Below the pieces are notes generated by a model. It was not told the origin of the DNA. It saw only the letters and a program-made list of their open reading frames with translations, and searched no databases. DNA of 64,000 bases from Eleusine coracana subsp. coracana (lineage: Eukaryota > Streptophyta > Magnoliopsida > Poales > Poaceae). The DNA is taken from NCBI GenBank assembly GCA_032690845.1, contig CM064420.1, positions 61,988,707-62,052,706 on the forward strand, in the 5' to 3' direction. The translations under genes were made by a program, and so were the position numbers. This document shows, in pieces, positions 22,201 through 33,100 of this stretch (the first letter of the stretch is position 1; every line of letters starts with the position of its first letter).

Positions 22201-23439
22201 TTATTCAGCACGCTTCTTTTATTTTAAAGAAACAACATAAATTCATTGGTAACGAGGGGTTGCCGGGCCCTAATTATTGAAAATATGATAGTTTTACATG
22301 TTCCAACTTTTTGAAAAAATGATAAAAACTTGTGTATTTAGCACATATATAGAGTTATGTAACTCTGCAAAAGATCATATTCAAAATCATCTTTGATATC
22401 AAAATTTCAAATACCACAACTGATACTGTTTGCAGTTAATGAGCAGTGCCAGATTGATTCCTTTTTATTTTTATTTCTTGACATCTAGGATGAAGTCAAT
22501 ATTGAAATTCTGTGGGCCTACTAAGTTCATGTCACCACATATAAGATTGTTTGACAATTGTTTTTTCTTAAAAAATACTGCAACATTTGAAATTTGCTAA
22601 CAGGGACGCAGGAACCATTGGACAGAAAATCTGCTCTCAAACTTAAAACAATACTGCTGATATGGCCTTTTGGTCCCTTTTTCAAGCAAATTAATGTATT
22701 TCAGTAACTTATGATTCGGTCATAAGGTTTCATCTTGGCAGCCAATATTCAATATAGTTTAAGGTGGTCCATGTTTACTGCACTGCATCATATGATCTGA
22801 GTTTACCACAGCTGTGACTGCTATATCACTTATCTCCTTTGTTCTCAGGGATGTTCTAAGCAATACTCTTCTGTTACAACAAGGAACAAGTTTGATGGAG
22901 TGCCCTTGAGGAAATGTCTAACAAGCAGTGCCAAGGATATTCAGATTGCAGGTGCCACAAAGAAAGTTGCTTATGCTACTACTTTGGGTGGCGGAGGTGG
23001 GTATGGGGATCCTCACCCTCCACCCTTCTACAAGTGCAAGGTTTGTCGCAACAGGACTGCCTTCTCCAGGCTTAAGTGCTGTCATCTCTTGGTGTGTGAC
23101 CATTGTGGCTGCGATTGCGATACTGAATATGTTGAGGACAAGAAGTTGCAGTTCCAGAAAGATGGGCAACAAAGCAACAAGGAAAAGTTACCGAAAGTCA
23201 GGCTTCAGGGTACAGACCTTTTCTTGTGGCAACCATTCTCGTACCCAGCAGACCTAATGTTGTGCATGGCAAAACGAGCAGGGTGTCAATTAGAGTACTA
23301 TTTTGCTCCGGTCCATGAGCTGATGGATTTCAGATTGACAGTGATAAACACAACGGTATATAGGTTCCATCAATTTGGAAGGAAAACAAGGTCACTGAAA
23401 GTGACAGAAGAGCTCATTTCCCGCAAACAGCTGCACTAG
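19295..23439 (+). CDS. RING-like zinc-binding protein of unknown function with triplicated exon pair
   Basis: I do not recognise this family. Proposed exons: 19295-19693, 20476-20626, 20715-20885, 21020-21094, 21182-21391, 21463-21597, 21661-21800, 22849-23439 (about 623 residues). Exon 1 encodes a Gly/Ser/Arg-rich basic N-terminus. The last exon carries a cysteine cluster at about residues 490-517: C-x2-C-x10-C-C-H-x3-C-x2-C-x-C-x-C, which resembles the first half of an IAP-type RING finger (KCCHLLVCDHC). A distinctive C-terminal domain follows (DLFLWQPFSYPADLMLCMAK). Exons 2/3, 4/5 and 6/7 are three copies of one exon pair (motifs PRNI and VE-GNQVPPRF). The expected donor after exon 2 reads CT, not GT, so without another splice the frame would end at TAG 20662-20664. 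The original acceptor of exon 4 (20963) would include a TAG at 20971, avoided by the in-phase acceptor at 21019. Function, localisation and expression are unknown. Confidence 0.65.
19706..20035. repeat. Degenerate ~100-115 bp tandem repeat in intron 1 of the zinc-protein gene
   Basis: Three diverged units beginning near 19706, 19808 and 19919. They share the phrases GTTCTTGG-ACCCTTTTCC, GTTCCTGA, GATTCTTGC, CGAGGTGG and CTTGATTC in the same order. The units differ by many substitutions and small gaps, so the array is old. Confidence 0.7.
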
Positions 23440-25047
23440 CTTGAGAGCAGCTAGTGTCCAGTGGTTCATTTATTCTGAAGCAGCAGCTAGTGTCATCATA
23501 TGGAAGGAGTGAGATCGAAGAATATTCAGGGGCTTGAGAAGGATCAGTCGCAGGTTGCATTCTTAGCGGAGGAGATTGATTGCTACCAATGTGCAGTGAG
23601 AATTAGAAGACCAATCACAACAGTTGGTCCAACGAGAATAGAGCAGATGAGCTGGGCAGTAGCTAGTTTTAGTTTCCCTTTACCTTTTTCCTTCTAGTAG
23701 AGTTCGTTAGATGGCCAAGAGATTGGCCAAAACCATTTAGCTGTAACCTCACCTTTTGTGTCTGCTACTTGGCAGCGGAAGCTGCTATAGTGATCGCTTG
23801 TAATCGGACCCTTTTTTCTGCTGCTTAATGAAATGGTATAGCACCTGCCGCTTTTCTTTGTCCTTATATTCTGGTACACATGCATCGTGTGATTCATACT
23901 ATACTGAGTAAATAATAGTTCTACTAAGATGCTGCAAATTGATATTGAAGGATTCTATATTTGTTAAGCCGAAATAGCTGAGGGTGCTATGTTGATCAAT
24001 ATGAATCATTCCATGTGCTGTTGTGAAACACAATATGCTTAAGAAGCTATGCAACTTCTTGCTGTGAAAGGAACTGGAGGACATATTAGCTTCATCCACC
24101 ACAGACCACTGTATGAACAGAAACAAACTTGCTCCATCATCCGAGATTACTCTTGAATCTTGATTATAGTGACAAGTCATCGCCTTGTGCCAGACAAATG
24201 CCACGGTCCTCTGCTGCACTGTTGTTACTGTACCTGTAATGGATCGATTTTGCTTTATGAAATGAAATTTTCTTGCTACAAGTCCAGTACCAGGTCGGTG
24301 GTTACTTGTCAGGTTAGGTCGTTCGCCTTTCGACAGTATGGTTACAACTTACAACAAGTACACCATTCGTCAAAAAAAAAAAAGTAGATCGCATGAACGA
24401 CGAAAAGTGGGGCAAAATTTTCTTGCCTAGTTGAACGCTGGTGACACGAGCTTGGATCTTGCTCCATCGATCGAGTCGTAGCTCCTGAGCCTTTTTGTCG
24501 TGATTAAAAAAAGGTTGAGACGATCAATGCTCCTGGGTCAGTTGCCGTACATAGTCCGTAGAGGCATTTCAGTTCTAATGTATCATTACTGAAATCTCGA
24601 CAAATTGGATGCCTCCTTGTCTTGCGTTTTGCAGGAGGAAGAAGGCAGCAGGATGATTTGGCATCAAAGCTTGGGACTTTGATCCTCTCGTCCAGTTTGT
24701 ATCGCTGCTGTCCCTTCTGCAATAAAGCATCTTTTAGAAGGTGGAAATGGTTTCTGGGCTTCTACTGTTCTACATATCTTGCACGCAGCTTCAAACAATG
24801 CAAATGTGGTCTGGTTCAAGGCATTTCTTTGACGCTCCTGCCGATGAGCTGAGCCAGAGTAGCTTATTACTGTAAGAGCTACCACACCGCTGGCGCCATG
24901 CCCATGCGGTCCCACTTCGCACTTGAGGAGAGAGCAAATCTGCACCTAACGAGCATGCACATATCGCGTTCACTGCTAGATCGGGTCGTCGGAAAACTTT
25001 AGCTCGTTCTTAAATTAGTCAAGTCTTTGAAAAACATTGAAACAATT
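23440..25047. other. 3' UTR of the zinc-protein gene and spacer
   Basis: About 23440-23870 is likely 3' UTR (AATGAAAT-type polyadenylation signal near 23826). 23900-25047 contains no supported gene; an A tract at 24374-24384 is the only notable simple sequence. Confidence 0.5.
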
Positions 25048-25414
25048 TTGAGTAAACTTTACAAAATTATAGGTTTTATGGCAAAACTATCATAAAACTA
25101 CAGATTTAAAGAGATGTATCACAAAACTATAGATTTAGTGCACTTTTGTATCACAAAACTACAGATTTAACAAATTGTATCATAAAACTATAGATTTAGT
25201 GTTCATATGTATCGTAAAACTACAGATTTTATAAAGGTTAAACATGTAGTTTTATGATAATTTAACACCTTAAATCTGTAATTTTGTAATATAATTTGTT
25301 AAATCTGTAGTTTTATGATACAAGGGTGTACTAAATCTGTAGTTTTATGATACATCTTTTTAAATTTTGTGATAGTTTTACCATAAAACCTGTAGTTTTA
25401 TGAAATTTACTCAA
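25048..25414. mobile_element. Hairpin MITE-like element with internal short repeats
   Basis: The whole segment folds back on itself: the left half reads TTGAGTAAACTTTACAAAAT onward and the right half is its approximate complement ending ATTTACTCAA at 25414. Inside each arm the phrase ATCATAAAACTACAGATTTA recurs every 35-45 bp with variations (about four copies per arm). The arms are about 75-80% complementary by eye. No coding sequence. No clear target-site duplication was identified, so the class is undetermined. Confidence 0.72.
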
Positions 25415-26995
25415 TAATTTTTAATGATGCTTTATTTAGGACGGCAACGTCGTTGAGGTGGGACGATGAAGCACACACAGGTTAAGCTCATGCAGTACCC
25501 ACAACCATAGGTTGAGTAGCTCACAGCCACTCCCTGGTAATGGTAATAGTGATGGTGATAGTGATTTCCTTTTTCATTTTCTGCATCTACGGATCTACTA
25601 CTACTTAGTACCAGTACTCCTACCTCGCATGGAGTAATTGTAACTTGTACTGGTGCTACATGAAAATACAGGCCAGAGTTCCAGAAGGAGAGCAAACTGC
25701 AGTGGTACAATCTGTCATAAACTGGTTGCGCGCCTTGTCTTAGGCAGTTTTTTATTGCACATTGAGGAGCACGGTACGTCAGTGAAATTCAATGCGCGTT
25801 GTTGTCCTTGCACGAAGAACAGTCTCGCGCGATTCTACTTGTTTTACTCTCCTTCCATTTCAATTTCATCACTTGACCAAGCCGCCACGGTACACGTACA
25901 GCCGACAACTTCTAGAATCATTGCAGCAGTAGAAAGAGTCACTGATTGGTCGTGTTATTCTGCTCCAACGGTGAGTTGGTGACCCCTCCCTCCCTCTGCT
26001 TCTACCGCAAGATCGTCACTTCGATGCAATGAATATTTGTAACGTCATGGGTGGTGCGGGTCAATCCATCTTTAACATTCAACCCCACCGATTTATGAAT
26101 TTCACATGGCGTGTTACTTTTTCCTCATGGAGTATTGCCTCTGACAGCACACCACAATAAATGAAATGTGGGGTAAATTGTGGCTGTAGACTGGAAGGTG
26201 CATCTTTTCGGGTAAGTTTAGGTGTTAGTTGAATCACCTTTGCCCTGCCAAAGTTCATCAGGGCTCAGGAGACCTAGTACCTCCTCAGTGCATGTATGGA
26301 GCTTGGTCTATGGAAGACAGCAAAGGTGGTAGGAACATTTCACATATTTACTCTTGGAACTTTAATTTTTGCATGTCCAGCTGTGAAGCGAATTTCTTTA
26401 CAACTGTTCTCGGTGGAAGGAAGTGTAAAATTTAGAAAAATGCAAAGGAGATAAAACTGATTGTGAACATCAATTGATCCAGTGCTGAAGCAAAGCTTGT
26501 GATGAGTGAAATGCTATGTTTCTAAACGGGCAATTTTGAGGAACAGAAGATGAGTCCTTGCTAGTACGCGTCCTATTTACTCCCTCCCTTAAACGCATCA
26601 GAAGAAGAAAACCCCATCTTAACTCGGCATAACTGAAAAACTCTCTGCATAACGCCCGAGAACCAAGCAAATCATATCTGGGGTGACAGTACAAGCCGGC
26701 TTCTGAAAACATTAACGTCTCGTACCTGAATCCTGAAACCCACCACCACTGTGGCCCGTGCAATCCAATTTTTACTGACGGTTAACGAAAAAGGTCCCCT
26801 GCGTCTGAGCACATGATCCGAGGCAGCCGGGGCGCTAAAAGGAAAAGGTGTCAGTCAGCTACCGCGCAACCACCTTGCAAGTGTGCATTTGCTACGGTGT
26901 GGCTGGCCACACAAGAGGCTTGACTTCCTCGGCTTGGCCTGGGCGCAACGCGAGACGCGATGGCGATCGAGACTGGCTGCTGCCTTCTTTTCTCT
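25415..26995. other. Intergenic spacer upstream of the GDSL gene
   Basis: No gene is supported. Small open frames in several registers have no recognisable domains. 26760-26995 becomes GC-rich and is probably the GDSL promoter. Confidence 0.5.
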
Positions 26996-27003
26996 ATATA
27001 AAA
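26996..27003 (+). promoter_or_regulatory. TATA box of the GDSL esterase gene
   Basis: TATATAAA 133 bp before the ATG at 27136, preceded by a pyrimidine-rich stretch. Spacing fits a plant core promoter with a roughly 100-nt leader. Confidence 0.65.
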
Positions 27004-27135
27004 CCACCGGTTTGCCAGTTTCAGCATCTGCTAGCCTCCTCCTCTCTCCCTCCCCACCTGAGCACGCGTATAGGCGTAGCCACTTGGCTAGCAGCGTCCG
27101 TCAGGGTCAGGCGAGCTCACGCATCCAAACGCAAA

Positions 27136-29332
27136 ATGGACGCGCGGCGCCTCATGTTCTCGCTGATCTGCGTTGCGGCGGCGGCGGCGCCGGTGGCCTC
27201 CGCGGCGCGCGCCTTCTTCGTATTCGGCGACTCGCTGGTGGACAACGGCAACAACAACTACCTGCTGACCACGGCGCGCGCGGACGCCCCGCCCTACGGC
27301 ATCGACTTCCCCACGCACCAGGCCACGGGCCGCTTCTCCAACGGGCTCAACATGCCTGACATCATCAGTAGTGATCGACCATAACGCCTTTTTTTTTATG
27401 TTTTTTTATCCGTCGGAAAGATAGCTAGCGTCACGCGCTATATACTGGAGTACCAGAGCATGTCACGCGTGCAGAAGAGACTTGTGCTGACGATGGGGTA
27501 CTGTTCACTTGATGCATGATTCAGGTGAGCACCTGGGAGCCGAGCCGGCGCTGCCGTACCTGAGCCCGGAGCTCCAGGGGGAGAGGCTGCTCGTCGGCGC
27601 CAACTTCGCGTCGGCCGGCGTCGGGATCCTCAACGACACGGGAGTGCAGTTTGTACGTGGAATATAATTGAGAGATTTTTATTTCGTCGTCAGTGCATTT
27701 TTGCTTTTGCCTTCATTCCCAGATAAATAATGTGATTTGTGCTCGGCGCCCGAGATCGCTCTTGCAGGTGAACATCATCCGGATCGGCGACCAGCTGGAG
27801 TACTTCCGGCAGTACCAGCAGAAGCTGAGCGCCCTCATCGGCGACGAGCAGGCCACGCAGCTCGTGAACCAGGCGCTGGTGCTCATCACGCTGGGCGGCA
27901 ACGACTTCGTCAACAACTACTACCTGGTGCCCATGTCCGTGCGCTCCCGACAGTACGCGCTCCCCGACTACGTCCGCTTCATCGTCTCCGAGTACAGGAA
28001 GATCCTCGGGGTAATAAGCTCATTGTTCTTCTCTGCCACCATGGCACCCGGTTCTGGTTCTTTTCATTTTGCCTTATTATTTTGGACGCGAGTTTATATA
28101 CAAGTACTCTCCGGATTTTAGTTGTTGACACAGTTGACTTTTTTAGTTATGTTTGATCATTTATCTTATTAAAAATATTTATTCAAATATATAAAATTAT
28201 ATGATAAGTTTTAATTTTATTTAGTGATAAAATAAATTATAATAAAATATCTTATAAAATTTTAAATAAGATAAATAATTAAATATAACTAAAAAAATCA
28301 ATTATATCAATAATTTAAATCAGGAGGGAATAGTACAATGACAAATATGGGCCGCGTAACATGAATTTATTTTTTTAACACATGGGAGTGCAAGTACGCA
28401 CCCCGGCCGGCCGCCCCCACACACGGAATTACGCACGCACCAACTAGCGATTCATCAATGCGTACCGGTACGGTGTACCGCCGCACAACATTCAACTCGG
28501 GTGGTGATTCACTGTATTCTACGAACTAGACTTTCGATCTGTACTTGTATACGTGGCTTTGCATTTTCCTCGTTCACGGCGGCGGTCGTAGAATTCACTG
28601 CTGGCGCTGGCGGCGCGCCGCAACATGCATGTGCGCGATCGACGCCGCCCGCAGTTGCAGTCCGCCAGTTCCCGACCGAGAGCGGCCGCGCCTGTGACCT
28701 GATCACCTGACTAATGATGATGATGTCCTTTGTGTGATGTTGCAGAGGCTGTACGAGCTGGGCGCGCGTCGCGTGATCGTGACGGGCACGGGTCCGCTGG
28801 GTTGCGTGCCCGCGGAGCTGGCGCTGCACAGCCAGAACGGCGAGTGCGCGGCGGAGCTGATGCGCGCCGTGAACCTCTTCAACCCGCAGCTGGTGGACAT
28901 GGTGCGCGGCGTCAACCGCGACATCGGCGCCGACGTCTTCGTCACGGCCAACACCTACCGTATGAACTTCGACTACCTCTCCAACCCGGAGAACTACGGT
29001 AAAGAAAAAATCAACCCACTATAGGATTACTATCCAGCGCTGTGCAGATCTCGGAGGAATTGATTGATGATATGCTTTGCTTTGTTCGATCAGGGTTCTC
29101 GAACGTGCAGGTTGCGTGCTGCGGGCAGGGCCCGTACAACGGCATCGGGCTGTGCACGGCGGCGTCCAACGTGTGCGCGGACCGCGACGCGTTCGCGTTC
29201 TGGGACGCGTTCCACCCCTCGGAGCGCGCCAACCGCATCATCGTCGGACAGATCATGCACGGCGACACCGACTACATGCACCCAATGAACCTCAGCACCA
29301 TCCTCGCCGTCGACCGGGAGGGTCTCATCTAG
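27136..29332 (+). CDS. GDSL esterase/lipase (SGNH hydrolase), secreted
   Basis: Five exons in consistent phase: 27136-27367, 27525-27652, 27768-28010, 28746-28998, 29094-29332, giving 364 residues, the usual length. Members hydrolyse ester bonds of cutin, suberin, seed or wall lipids; the substrate here is unknown. The N-terminus has a hydrophobic signal peptide (LICVAAAAAPVASAARA) implying export to the apoplast. Catalytic blocks are complete: block I FVFGDSLVDNGNNN with Ser33, block II GANFASAGVGI, block III LGGND with Asn165, and block V WDAFHP with Asp323 and His326. Paired cysteines near the end (ACCGQG, GLC, VC) fit the plant subfamily's disulfides. ATG 27136 is preceded by a TATA box at 26996. 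A Stowaway-like MITE lies in intron 3. Confidence 0.95.
28105..28335. mobile_element. Stowaway-like MITE in GDSL intron 3
   Basis: AT-rich inverted-repeat element. The left end TACTCTCC…TTGACTTTTTTAGTTATG and the complement of the right end TACTATTCCCTCC…TTGATTTTTTTAGTTATA pair over about 100 bp. TA dinucleotides lie at both borders, as expected for Tc1/mariner-type MITEs. The left terminus seems to have lost a few bases of the CTCCCTCC end. Confidence 0.6.
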
Positions 29333-30183
29333 TAGGCCTGGTCCATCACGAGTCATTCCTACACTGTCCGTCAGTGTTATACTGTTTGTTATTATTATTG
29401 GCAGATCAATGAATCTGTTAGGTTTGGTGTATTATCGTGTCCGAGTGACGGTGATTAGTTGATGTGTGATAGTAACTACTAGTGTATGATGGTATTGATT
29501 ATTAGTTTGATTGGTCCTGGTATAAGTTTTGTTGAGCTTGGTACATGGATCAAAAGTGAAATGGACATTTCGTTTCAAAAGGAAAAAGAAACAAAAAGAT
29601 GGAATAACGAGCCAGAGTGACGCTCGCCTCGGCCTTTCGGCACGCGCGGCACCAGGGCAGCCGAAGCCTGGATCAAAACCGACCGTGCCGAACGCCGCCC
29701 GCCGCCTCCTGCCTCACGAAAATTCGCTGCAAAATTTTGAATCGCTCCCACCGCACTACGTACGGCACACCTGTTCCTCCTCCTCGTTCCCCCTCGGCCA
29801 AGCCATAAGCATCTCCGCGCGCGCCTTCTCCCGCTCGTTCCCATCGCCACGCGAAGCAAGCAGCGGCACTCCTCTGACCTCCCTCTCCCTCTCGCTCCGC
29901 CGCCGTCTCGTCGGCAGCCGCTTCTCACCGCCTCCCTCCGCGCCGTCACCTCCTCCAATCGAACTCCACCCACCGGTGAGTAAGCCCCCATCCCGCGCCC
30001 GCCTCCTACCTCGCTCGCGCACCGCGATTCCGCCGCGAAATTTCCCCACCGGGTCGGCGCGGAGCTGTGCCGCGCGCGAGGTGCTCGACGGTATTCCCCG
30101 CGGAGGGTCGCTCGCCACCAGTCGCTTTGATTTCCCACCCTGATCGCTCGGCTTGTGCAGGGAGGCAAATTCGTGAGCTCGCG
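29333..30183. other. GDSL 3' flank, MER3 promoter and 5' UTR with intron
   Basis: 29333-29560 is GDSL 3' UTR/spacer. From about 29700 GC content rises into the MER3 leader. A good donor CCACCG|GTGAGT at 29976 and acceptor TGTGCAG at 30160 define a likely 5' UTR intron (29976-30160) ending 23 bp before the MER3 ATG. Long open frames on both strands here are compositional. Confidence 0.55.
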
Positions 30184-33100
30184 ATGGCAAGGAGATCCTC
30201 CTCGAGGCCGGCGGAGATGGGGTCTCTCGCCGACCCGGATGCGCCGCGGTGTGTCTCGGACCTGCCCCCGCCGTTCCGCTCTGTGTTCGGGTTCAGGTGC
30301 GGACGCTTGCGCTGGTCACTCACTACTCTTCGTTTTTGTTTCGGTGTTTCCGCGGTGCGTTTCTGTTCAGCTGCGCGCGTTTGGTTGGTTGTGTGATCGC
30401 AGCACCCGCATGTGGATCAATCCAAATGGTAGGTAGTAGCTTCGGATTGTGAGTAGCCTCGTAGTCGCGTACTGCATGAGAAACTGGTGGTGGTGTGTCA
30501 AGTGTTAACCATCTGCAATCGTGGGGAAGACGAAGTGACTGATAGACTATGAACTTTTTGCTGCTCTGCAGATACTTCAATTCCCTGCAGAGCGAGTGCT
30601 TTCATGTCTGCTTCCTCTCGGATGTGAACATAGTTATCTCTGCACCAACTGGGAGTGGGAAGACCGTGCTGTTTGAGCTCTGCATTCTGAGGATCCTCTC
30701 CAGGTTCCTCTCACCAGACTGCAGGTTCAACTTGTGTAATGGAACTCTGAAAACGGTATGTATCAATCGTGATGGCAGTTCTTCAAAAAGCATTGTGGCT
30801 TAGAATGTATCTGGACTTTTCTGATTCCGGGGACATGGCAGATATACATTGCTCCCACCAAAGCATTGGTGCAGGAGAAGCTGCGGGACTGGAACAAGAA
30901 GCTGGGCTCCTTGGGGATCAAATGTTTGGAGATGACTGGTGACAACGAACTCTACAACAATAAATCCATACATGATGCTGATCTAATCCTCACCACTCCT
31001 GAGGTATATGTTACTACCTGTTTTTCTGTGTATGAAATAAAATTATGGCCTTTGAATCTCCTCGTGAGTTCCCTGTTTCTAAGTAATACTGTAATACATG
31101 CAGAAGTTTGATTCTATGAGTCGTCATGGTATAAAAGATGGCGGACTGGGTTTCTTCTGTGACATTGCTTTGGTCCTTATCGATGAAGTTCATCTTCTTA
31201 ATGATCCGCGTGGAGCTGCTTTGGAAGCAGTTGTCAGCAGAATAAAAATGATTTCCAAACGTAGCAACATGAAATCTGCTCCTTTGGCGAATGTTCGTTT
31301 CATTGCTGCTTCTGCTACTATCCCTAATATCCAAGACATAGGTTTGTAACTCCATGCAGTAGATTTTCAACATGCCACTGACATTGCCATACCATGCTTT
31401 GATAACTAAGTTTTGTTTCCCCTTAACATTGTAAAATTTCAGCGGAGTGGCTCCTAGCACCCCCTGAAGGAATCAAAAGGTGACTACGCAATTTCCTCAA
31501 GGATTTTGGGTAATGCTCCAGAAATATTTTACTTATTTGCGGTATATTCCTTTTGCAGATTTGGAGAAGAAATGAGGCCAGGCAATTTGACAACAGAGGT
31601 CCTTGGTACGTTGATACTTCTTTTATATTAAGATCTTGATGGACACATGTCAAGTACTCAAGTCTGTAGCAAAAATGGATACAATACTTTGCTGGACCTT
31701 ATGATTTGCTATCATGAAACTGTTCAAACATAGTTATGCTGCAGGCACATTGTTCTGCTATTTTGGCAGTAAATGCTCTCCTTATTCTGTTTTGCCGTGA
31801 TTGGTTAACCCCAAGTGATTGAGGCTCCAGGTCTTCTGTTTTTGTTTCCAGTTATAATTTCACTTTGTTTTTTCCTGTCCCATGTCATATGTTTGAAGTT
31901 ACCTTTGATTTACTTATATCAAAGCACCTCCTGCAAGAATGAGTCCAACTTCTTACTGTTATGAAATATTTTTTGGATAAAATTGTGTTTCTTGTGCTAA
32001 TATGTAAAACTATGAAAAAATAAACCTGCTAAATACTTAGCACCTGCCTTTGATCTTCTTTCTGCTGCCACTCTGTCAGAAATTGGAATGTTGCTAATTC
32101 TTTCATTGTTTCACTGTAGGTTATGCTCCAGCTAAAAATGACTTCCTGTTTGAGAGGGTATGCATCTTTGCCATCCAAAATATCCTGTCTATACATGCAA
32201 AGGGGGTTTAGAAATAAATTCTGACTAATCTCTCTCTCTCTCTCTCAACTTGTAGAGGCTGCAAGGTTACATTTTCGGTACGTAGCCACTCCCCATATAT
32301 TGATCCCATTGCCTATGATGTAAAGTATATCAGAATTTCAGTACTAAAAGTAGAAGTCAAATATTTATTACAGAAATACTTATGCAACATTCACGGGGGA
32401 AGTCGGCACTTGTTTTCTGTTCTACAAGAAGAGGTGCACTAGAAGCAGCACAATGCCTTTCACAAACTGGAGCATCTCATGGCTATTCCAATCCATTTAT
32501 GAGATCGATGCAGCAATACGAACATTTAAGGGAGGCTTCCCTAACCTGTAGTGACAAGCAACTGCAGGCTTGTATTGTACATGGAGGTTATCTTAATCTT
32601 ATTCCCTAGCCATCCATGATACCTTCCTAACATTTCAATTTACATTGTTTCAGTTATCTTGTTGATATACCCTTGTTACATTAGACACTTTTCTTGAACA
32701 GTACATTAGATATTTTGTGTTAAAAATATCATTGATTTTTTTATTGATGCAATCATATCTAATTTTTCAGTTGGTTTCCATAATGGTGGTCTGTGCTTAA
32801 AAGACCGGAGCTTAGTTGAGGGCCTTTTCCTCAAGGGTGATCTTCAAGTAGTGTGCACAACCAATACTTTGGCTCAAGGCATCAACTTACCAGCACATAC
32901 AGTTGTGATAAAGTCGACACAGTTTTTGTGAGAATGAAATTAAAATCTGGCGCTGCTAAACTGATCTCTAGTTTTTATGATATCTTTCCTGACATGTGCT
33001 CTATTTCTGCAGCAACAAAGAGAAAGGCCAATACGTAGAATATGAGAGATCCATGGTGCATCAGGTCTATATGAAGCCTTAATATCTAATATAATATTGT

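Noticed and set aside
29529..30323. Several long open frames on both strands around the MER3 5' UTR
   Set aside because: Mutually overlapping, Arg/Ser/Pro-rich and without domains; the MER3 start and its 5' UTR intron explain the region.
32231..32250. (TC)n run as a possible regulatory GAGA element
   Set aside because: It sits directly before a splice acceptor and is adequately explained as a polypyrimidine tract/microsatellite.
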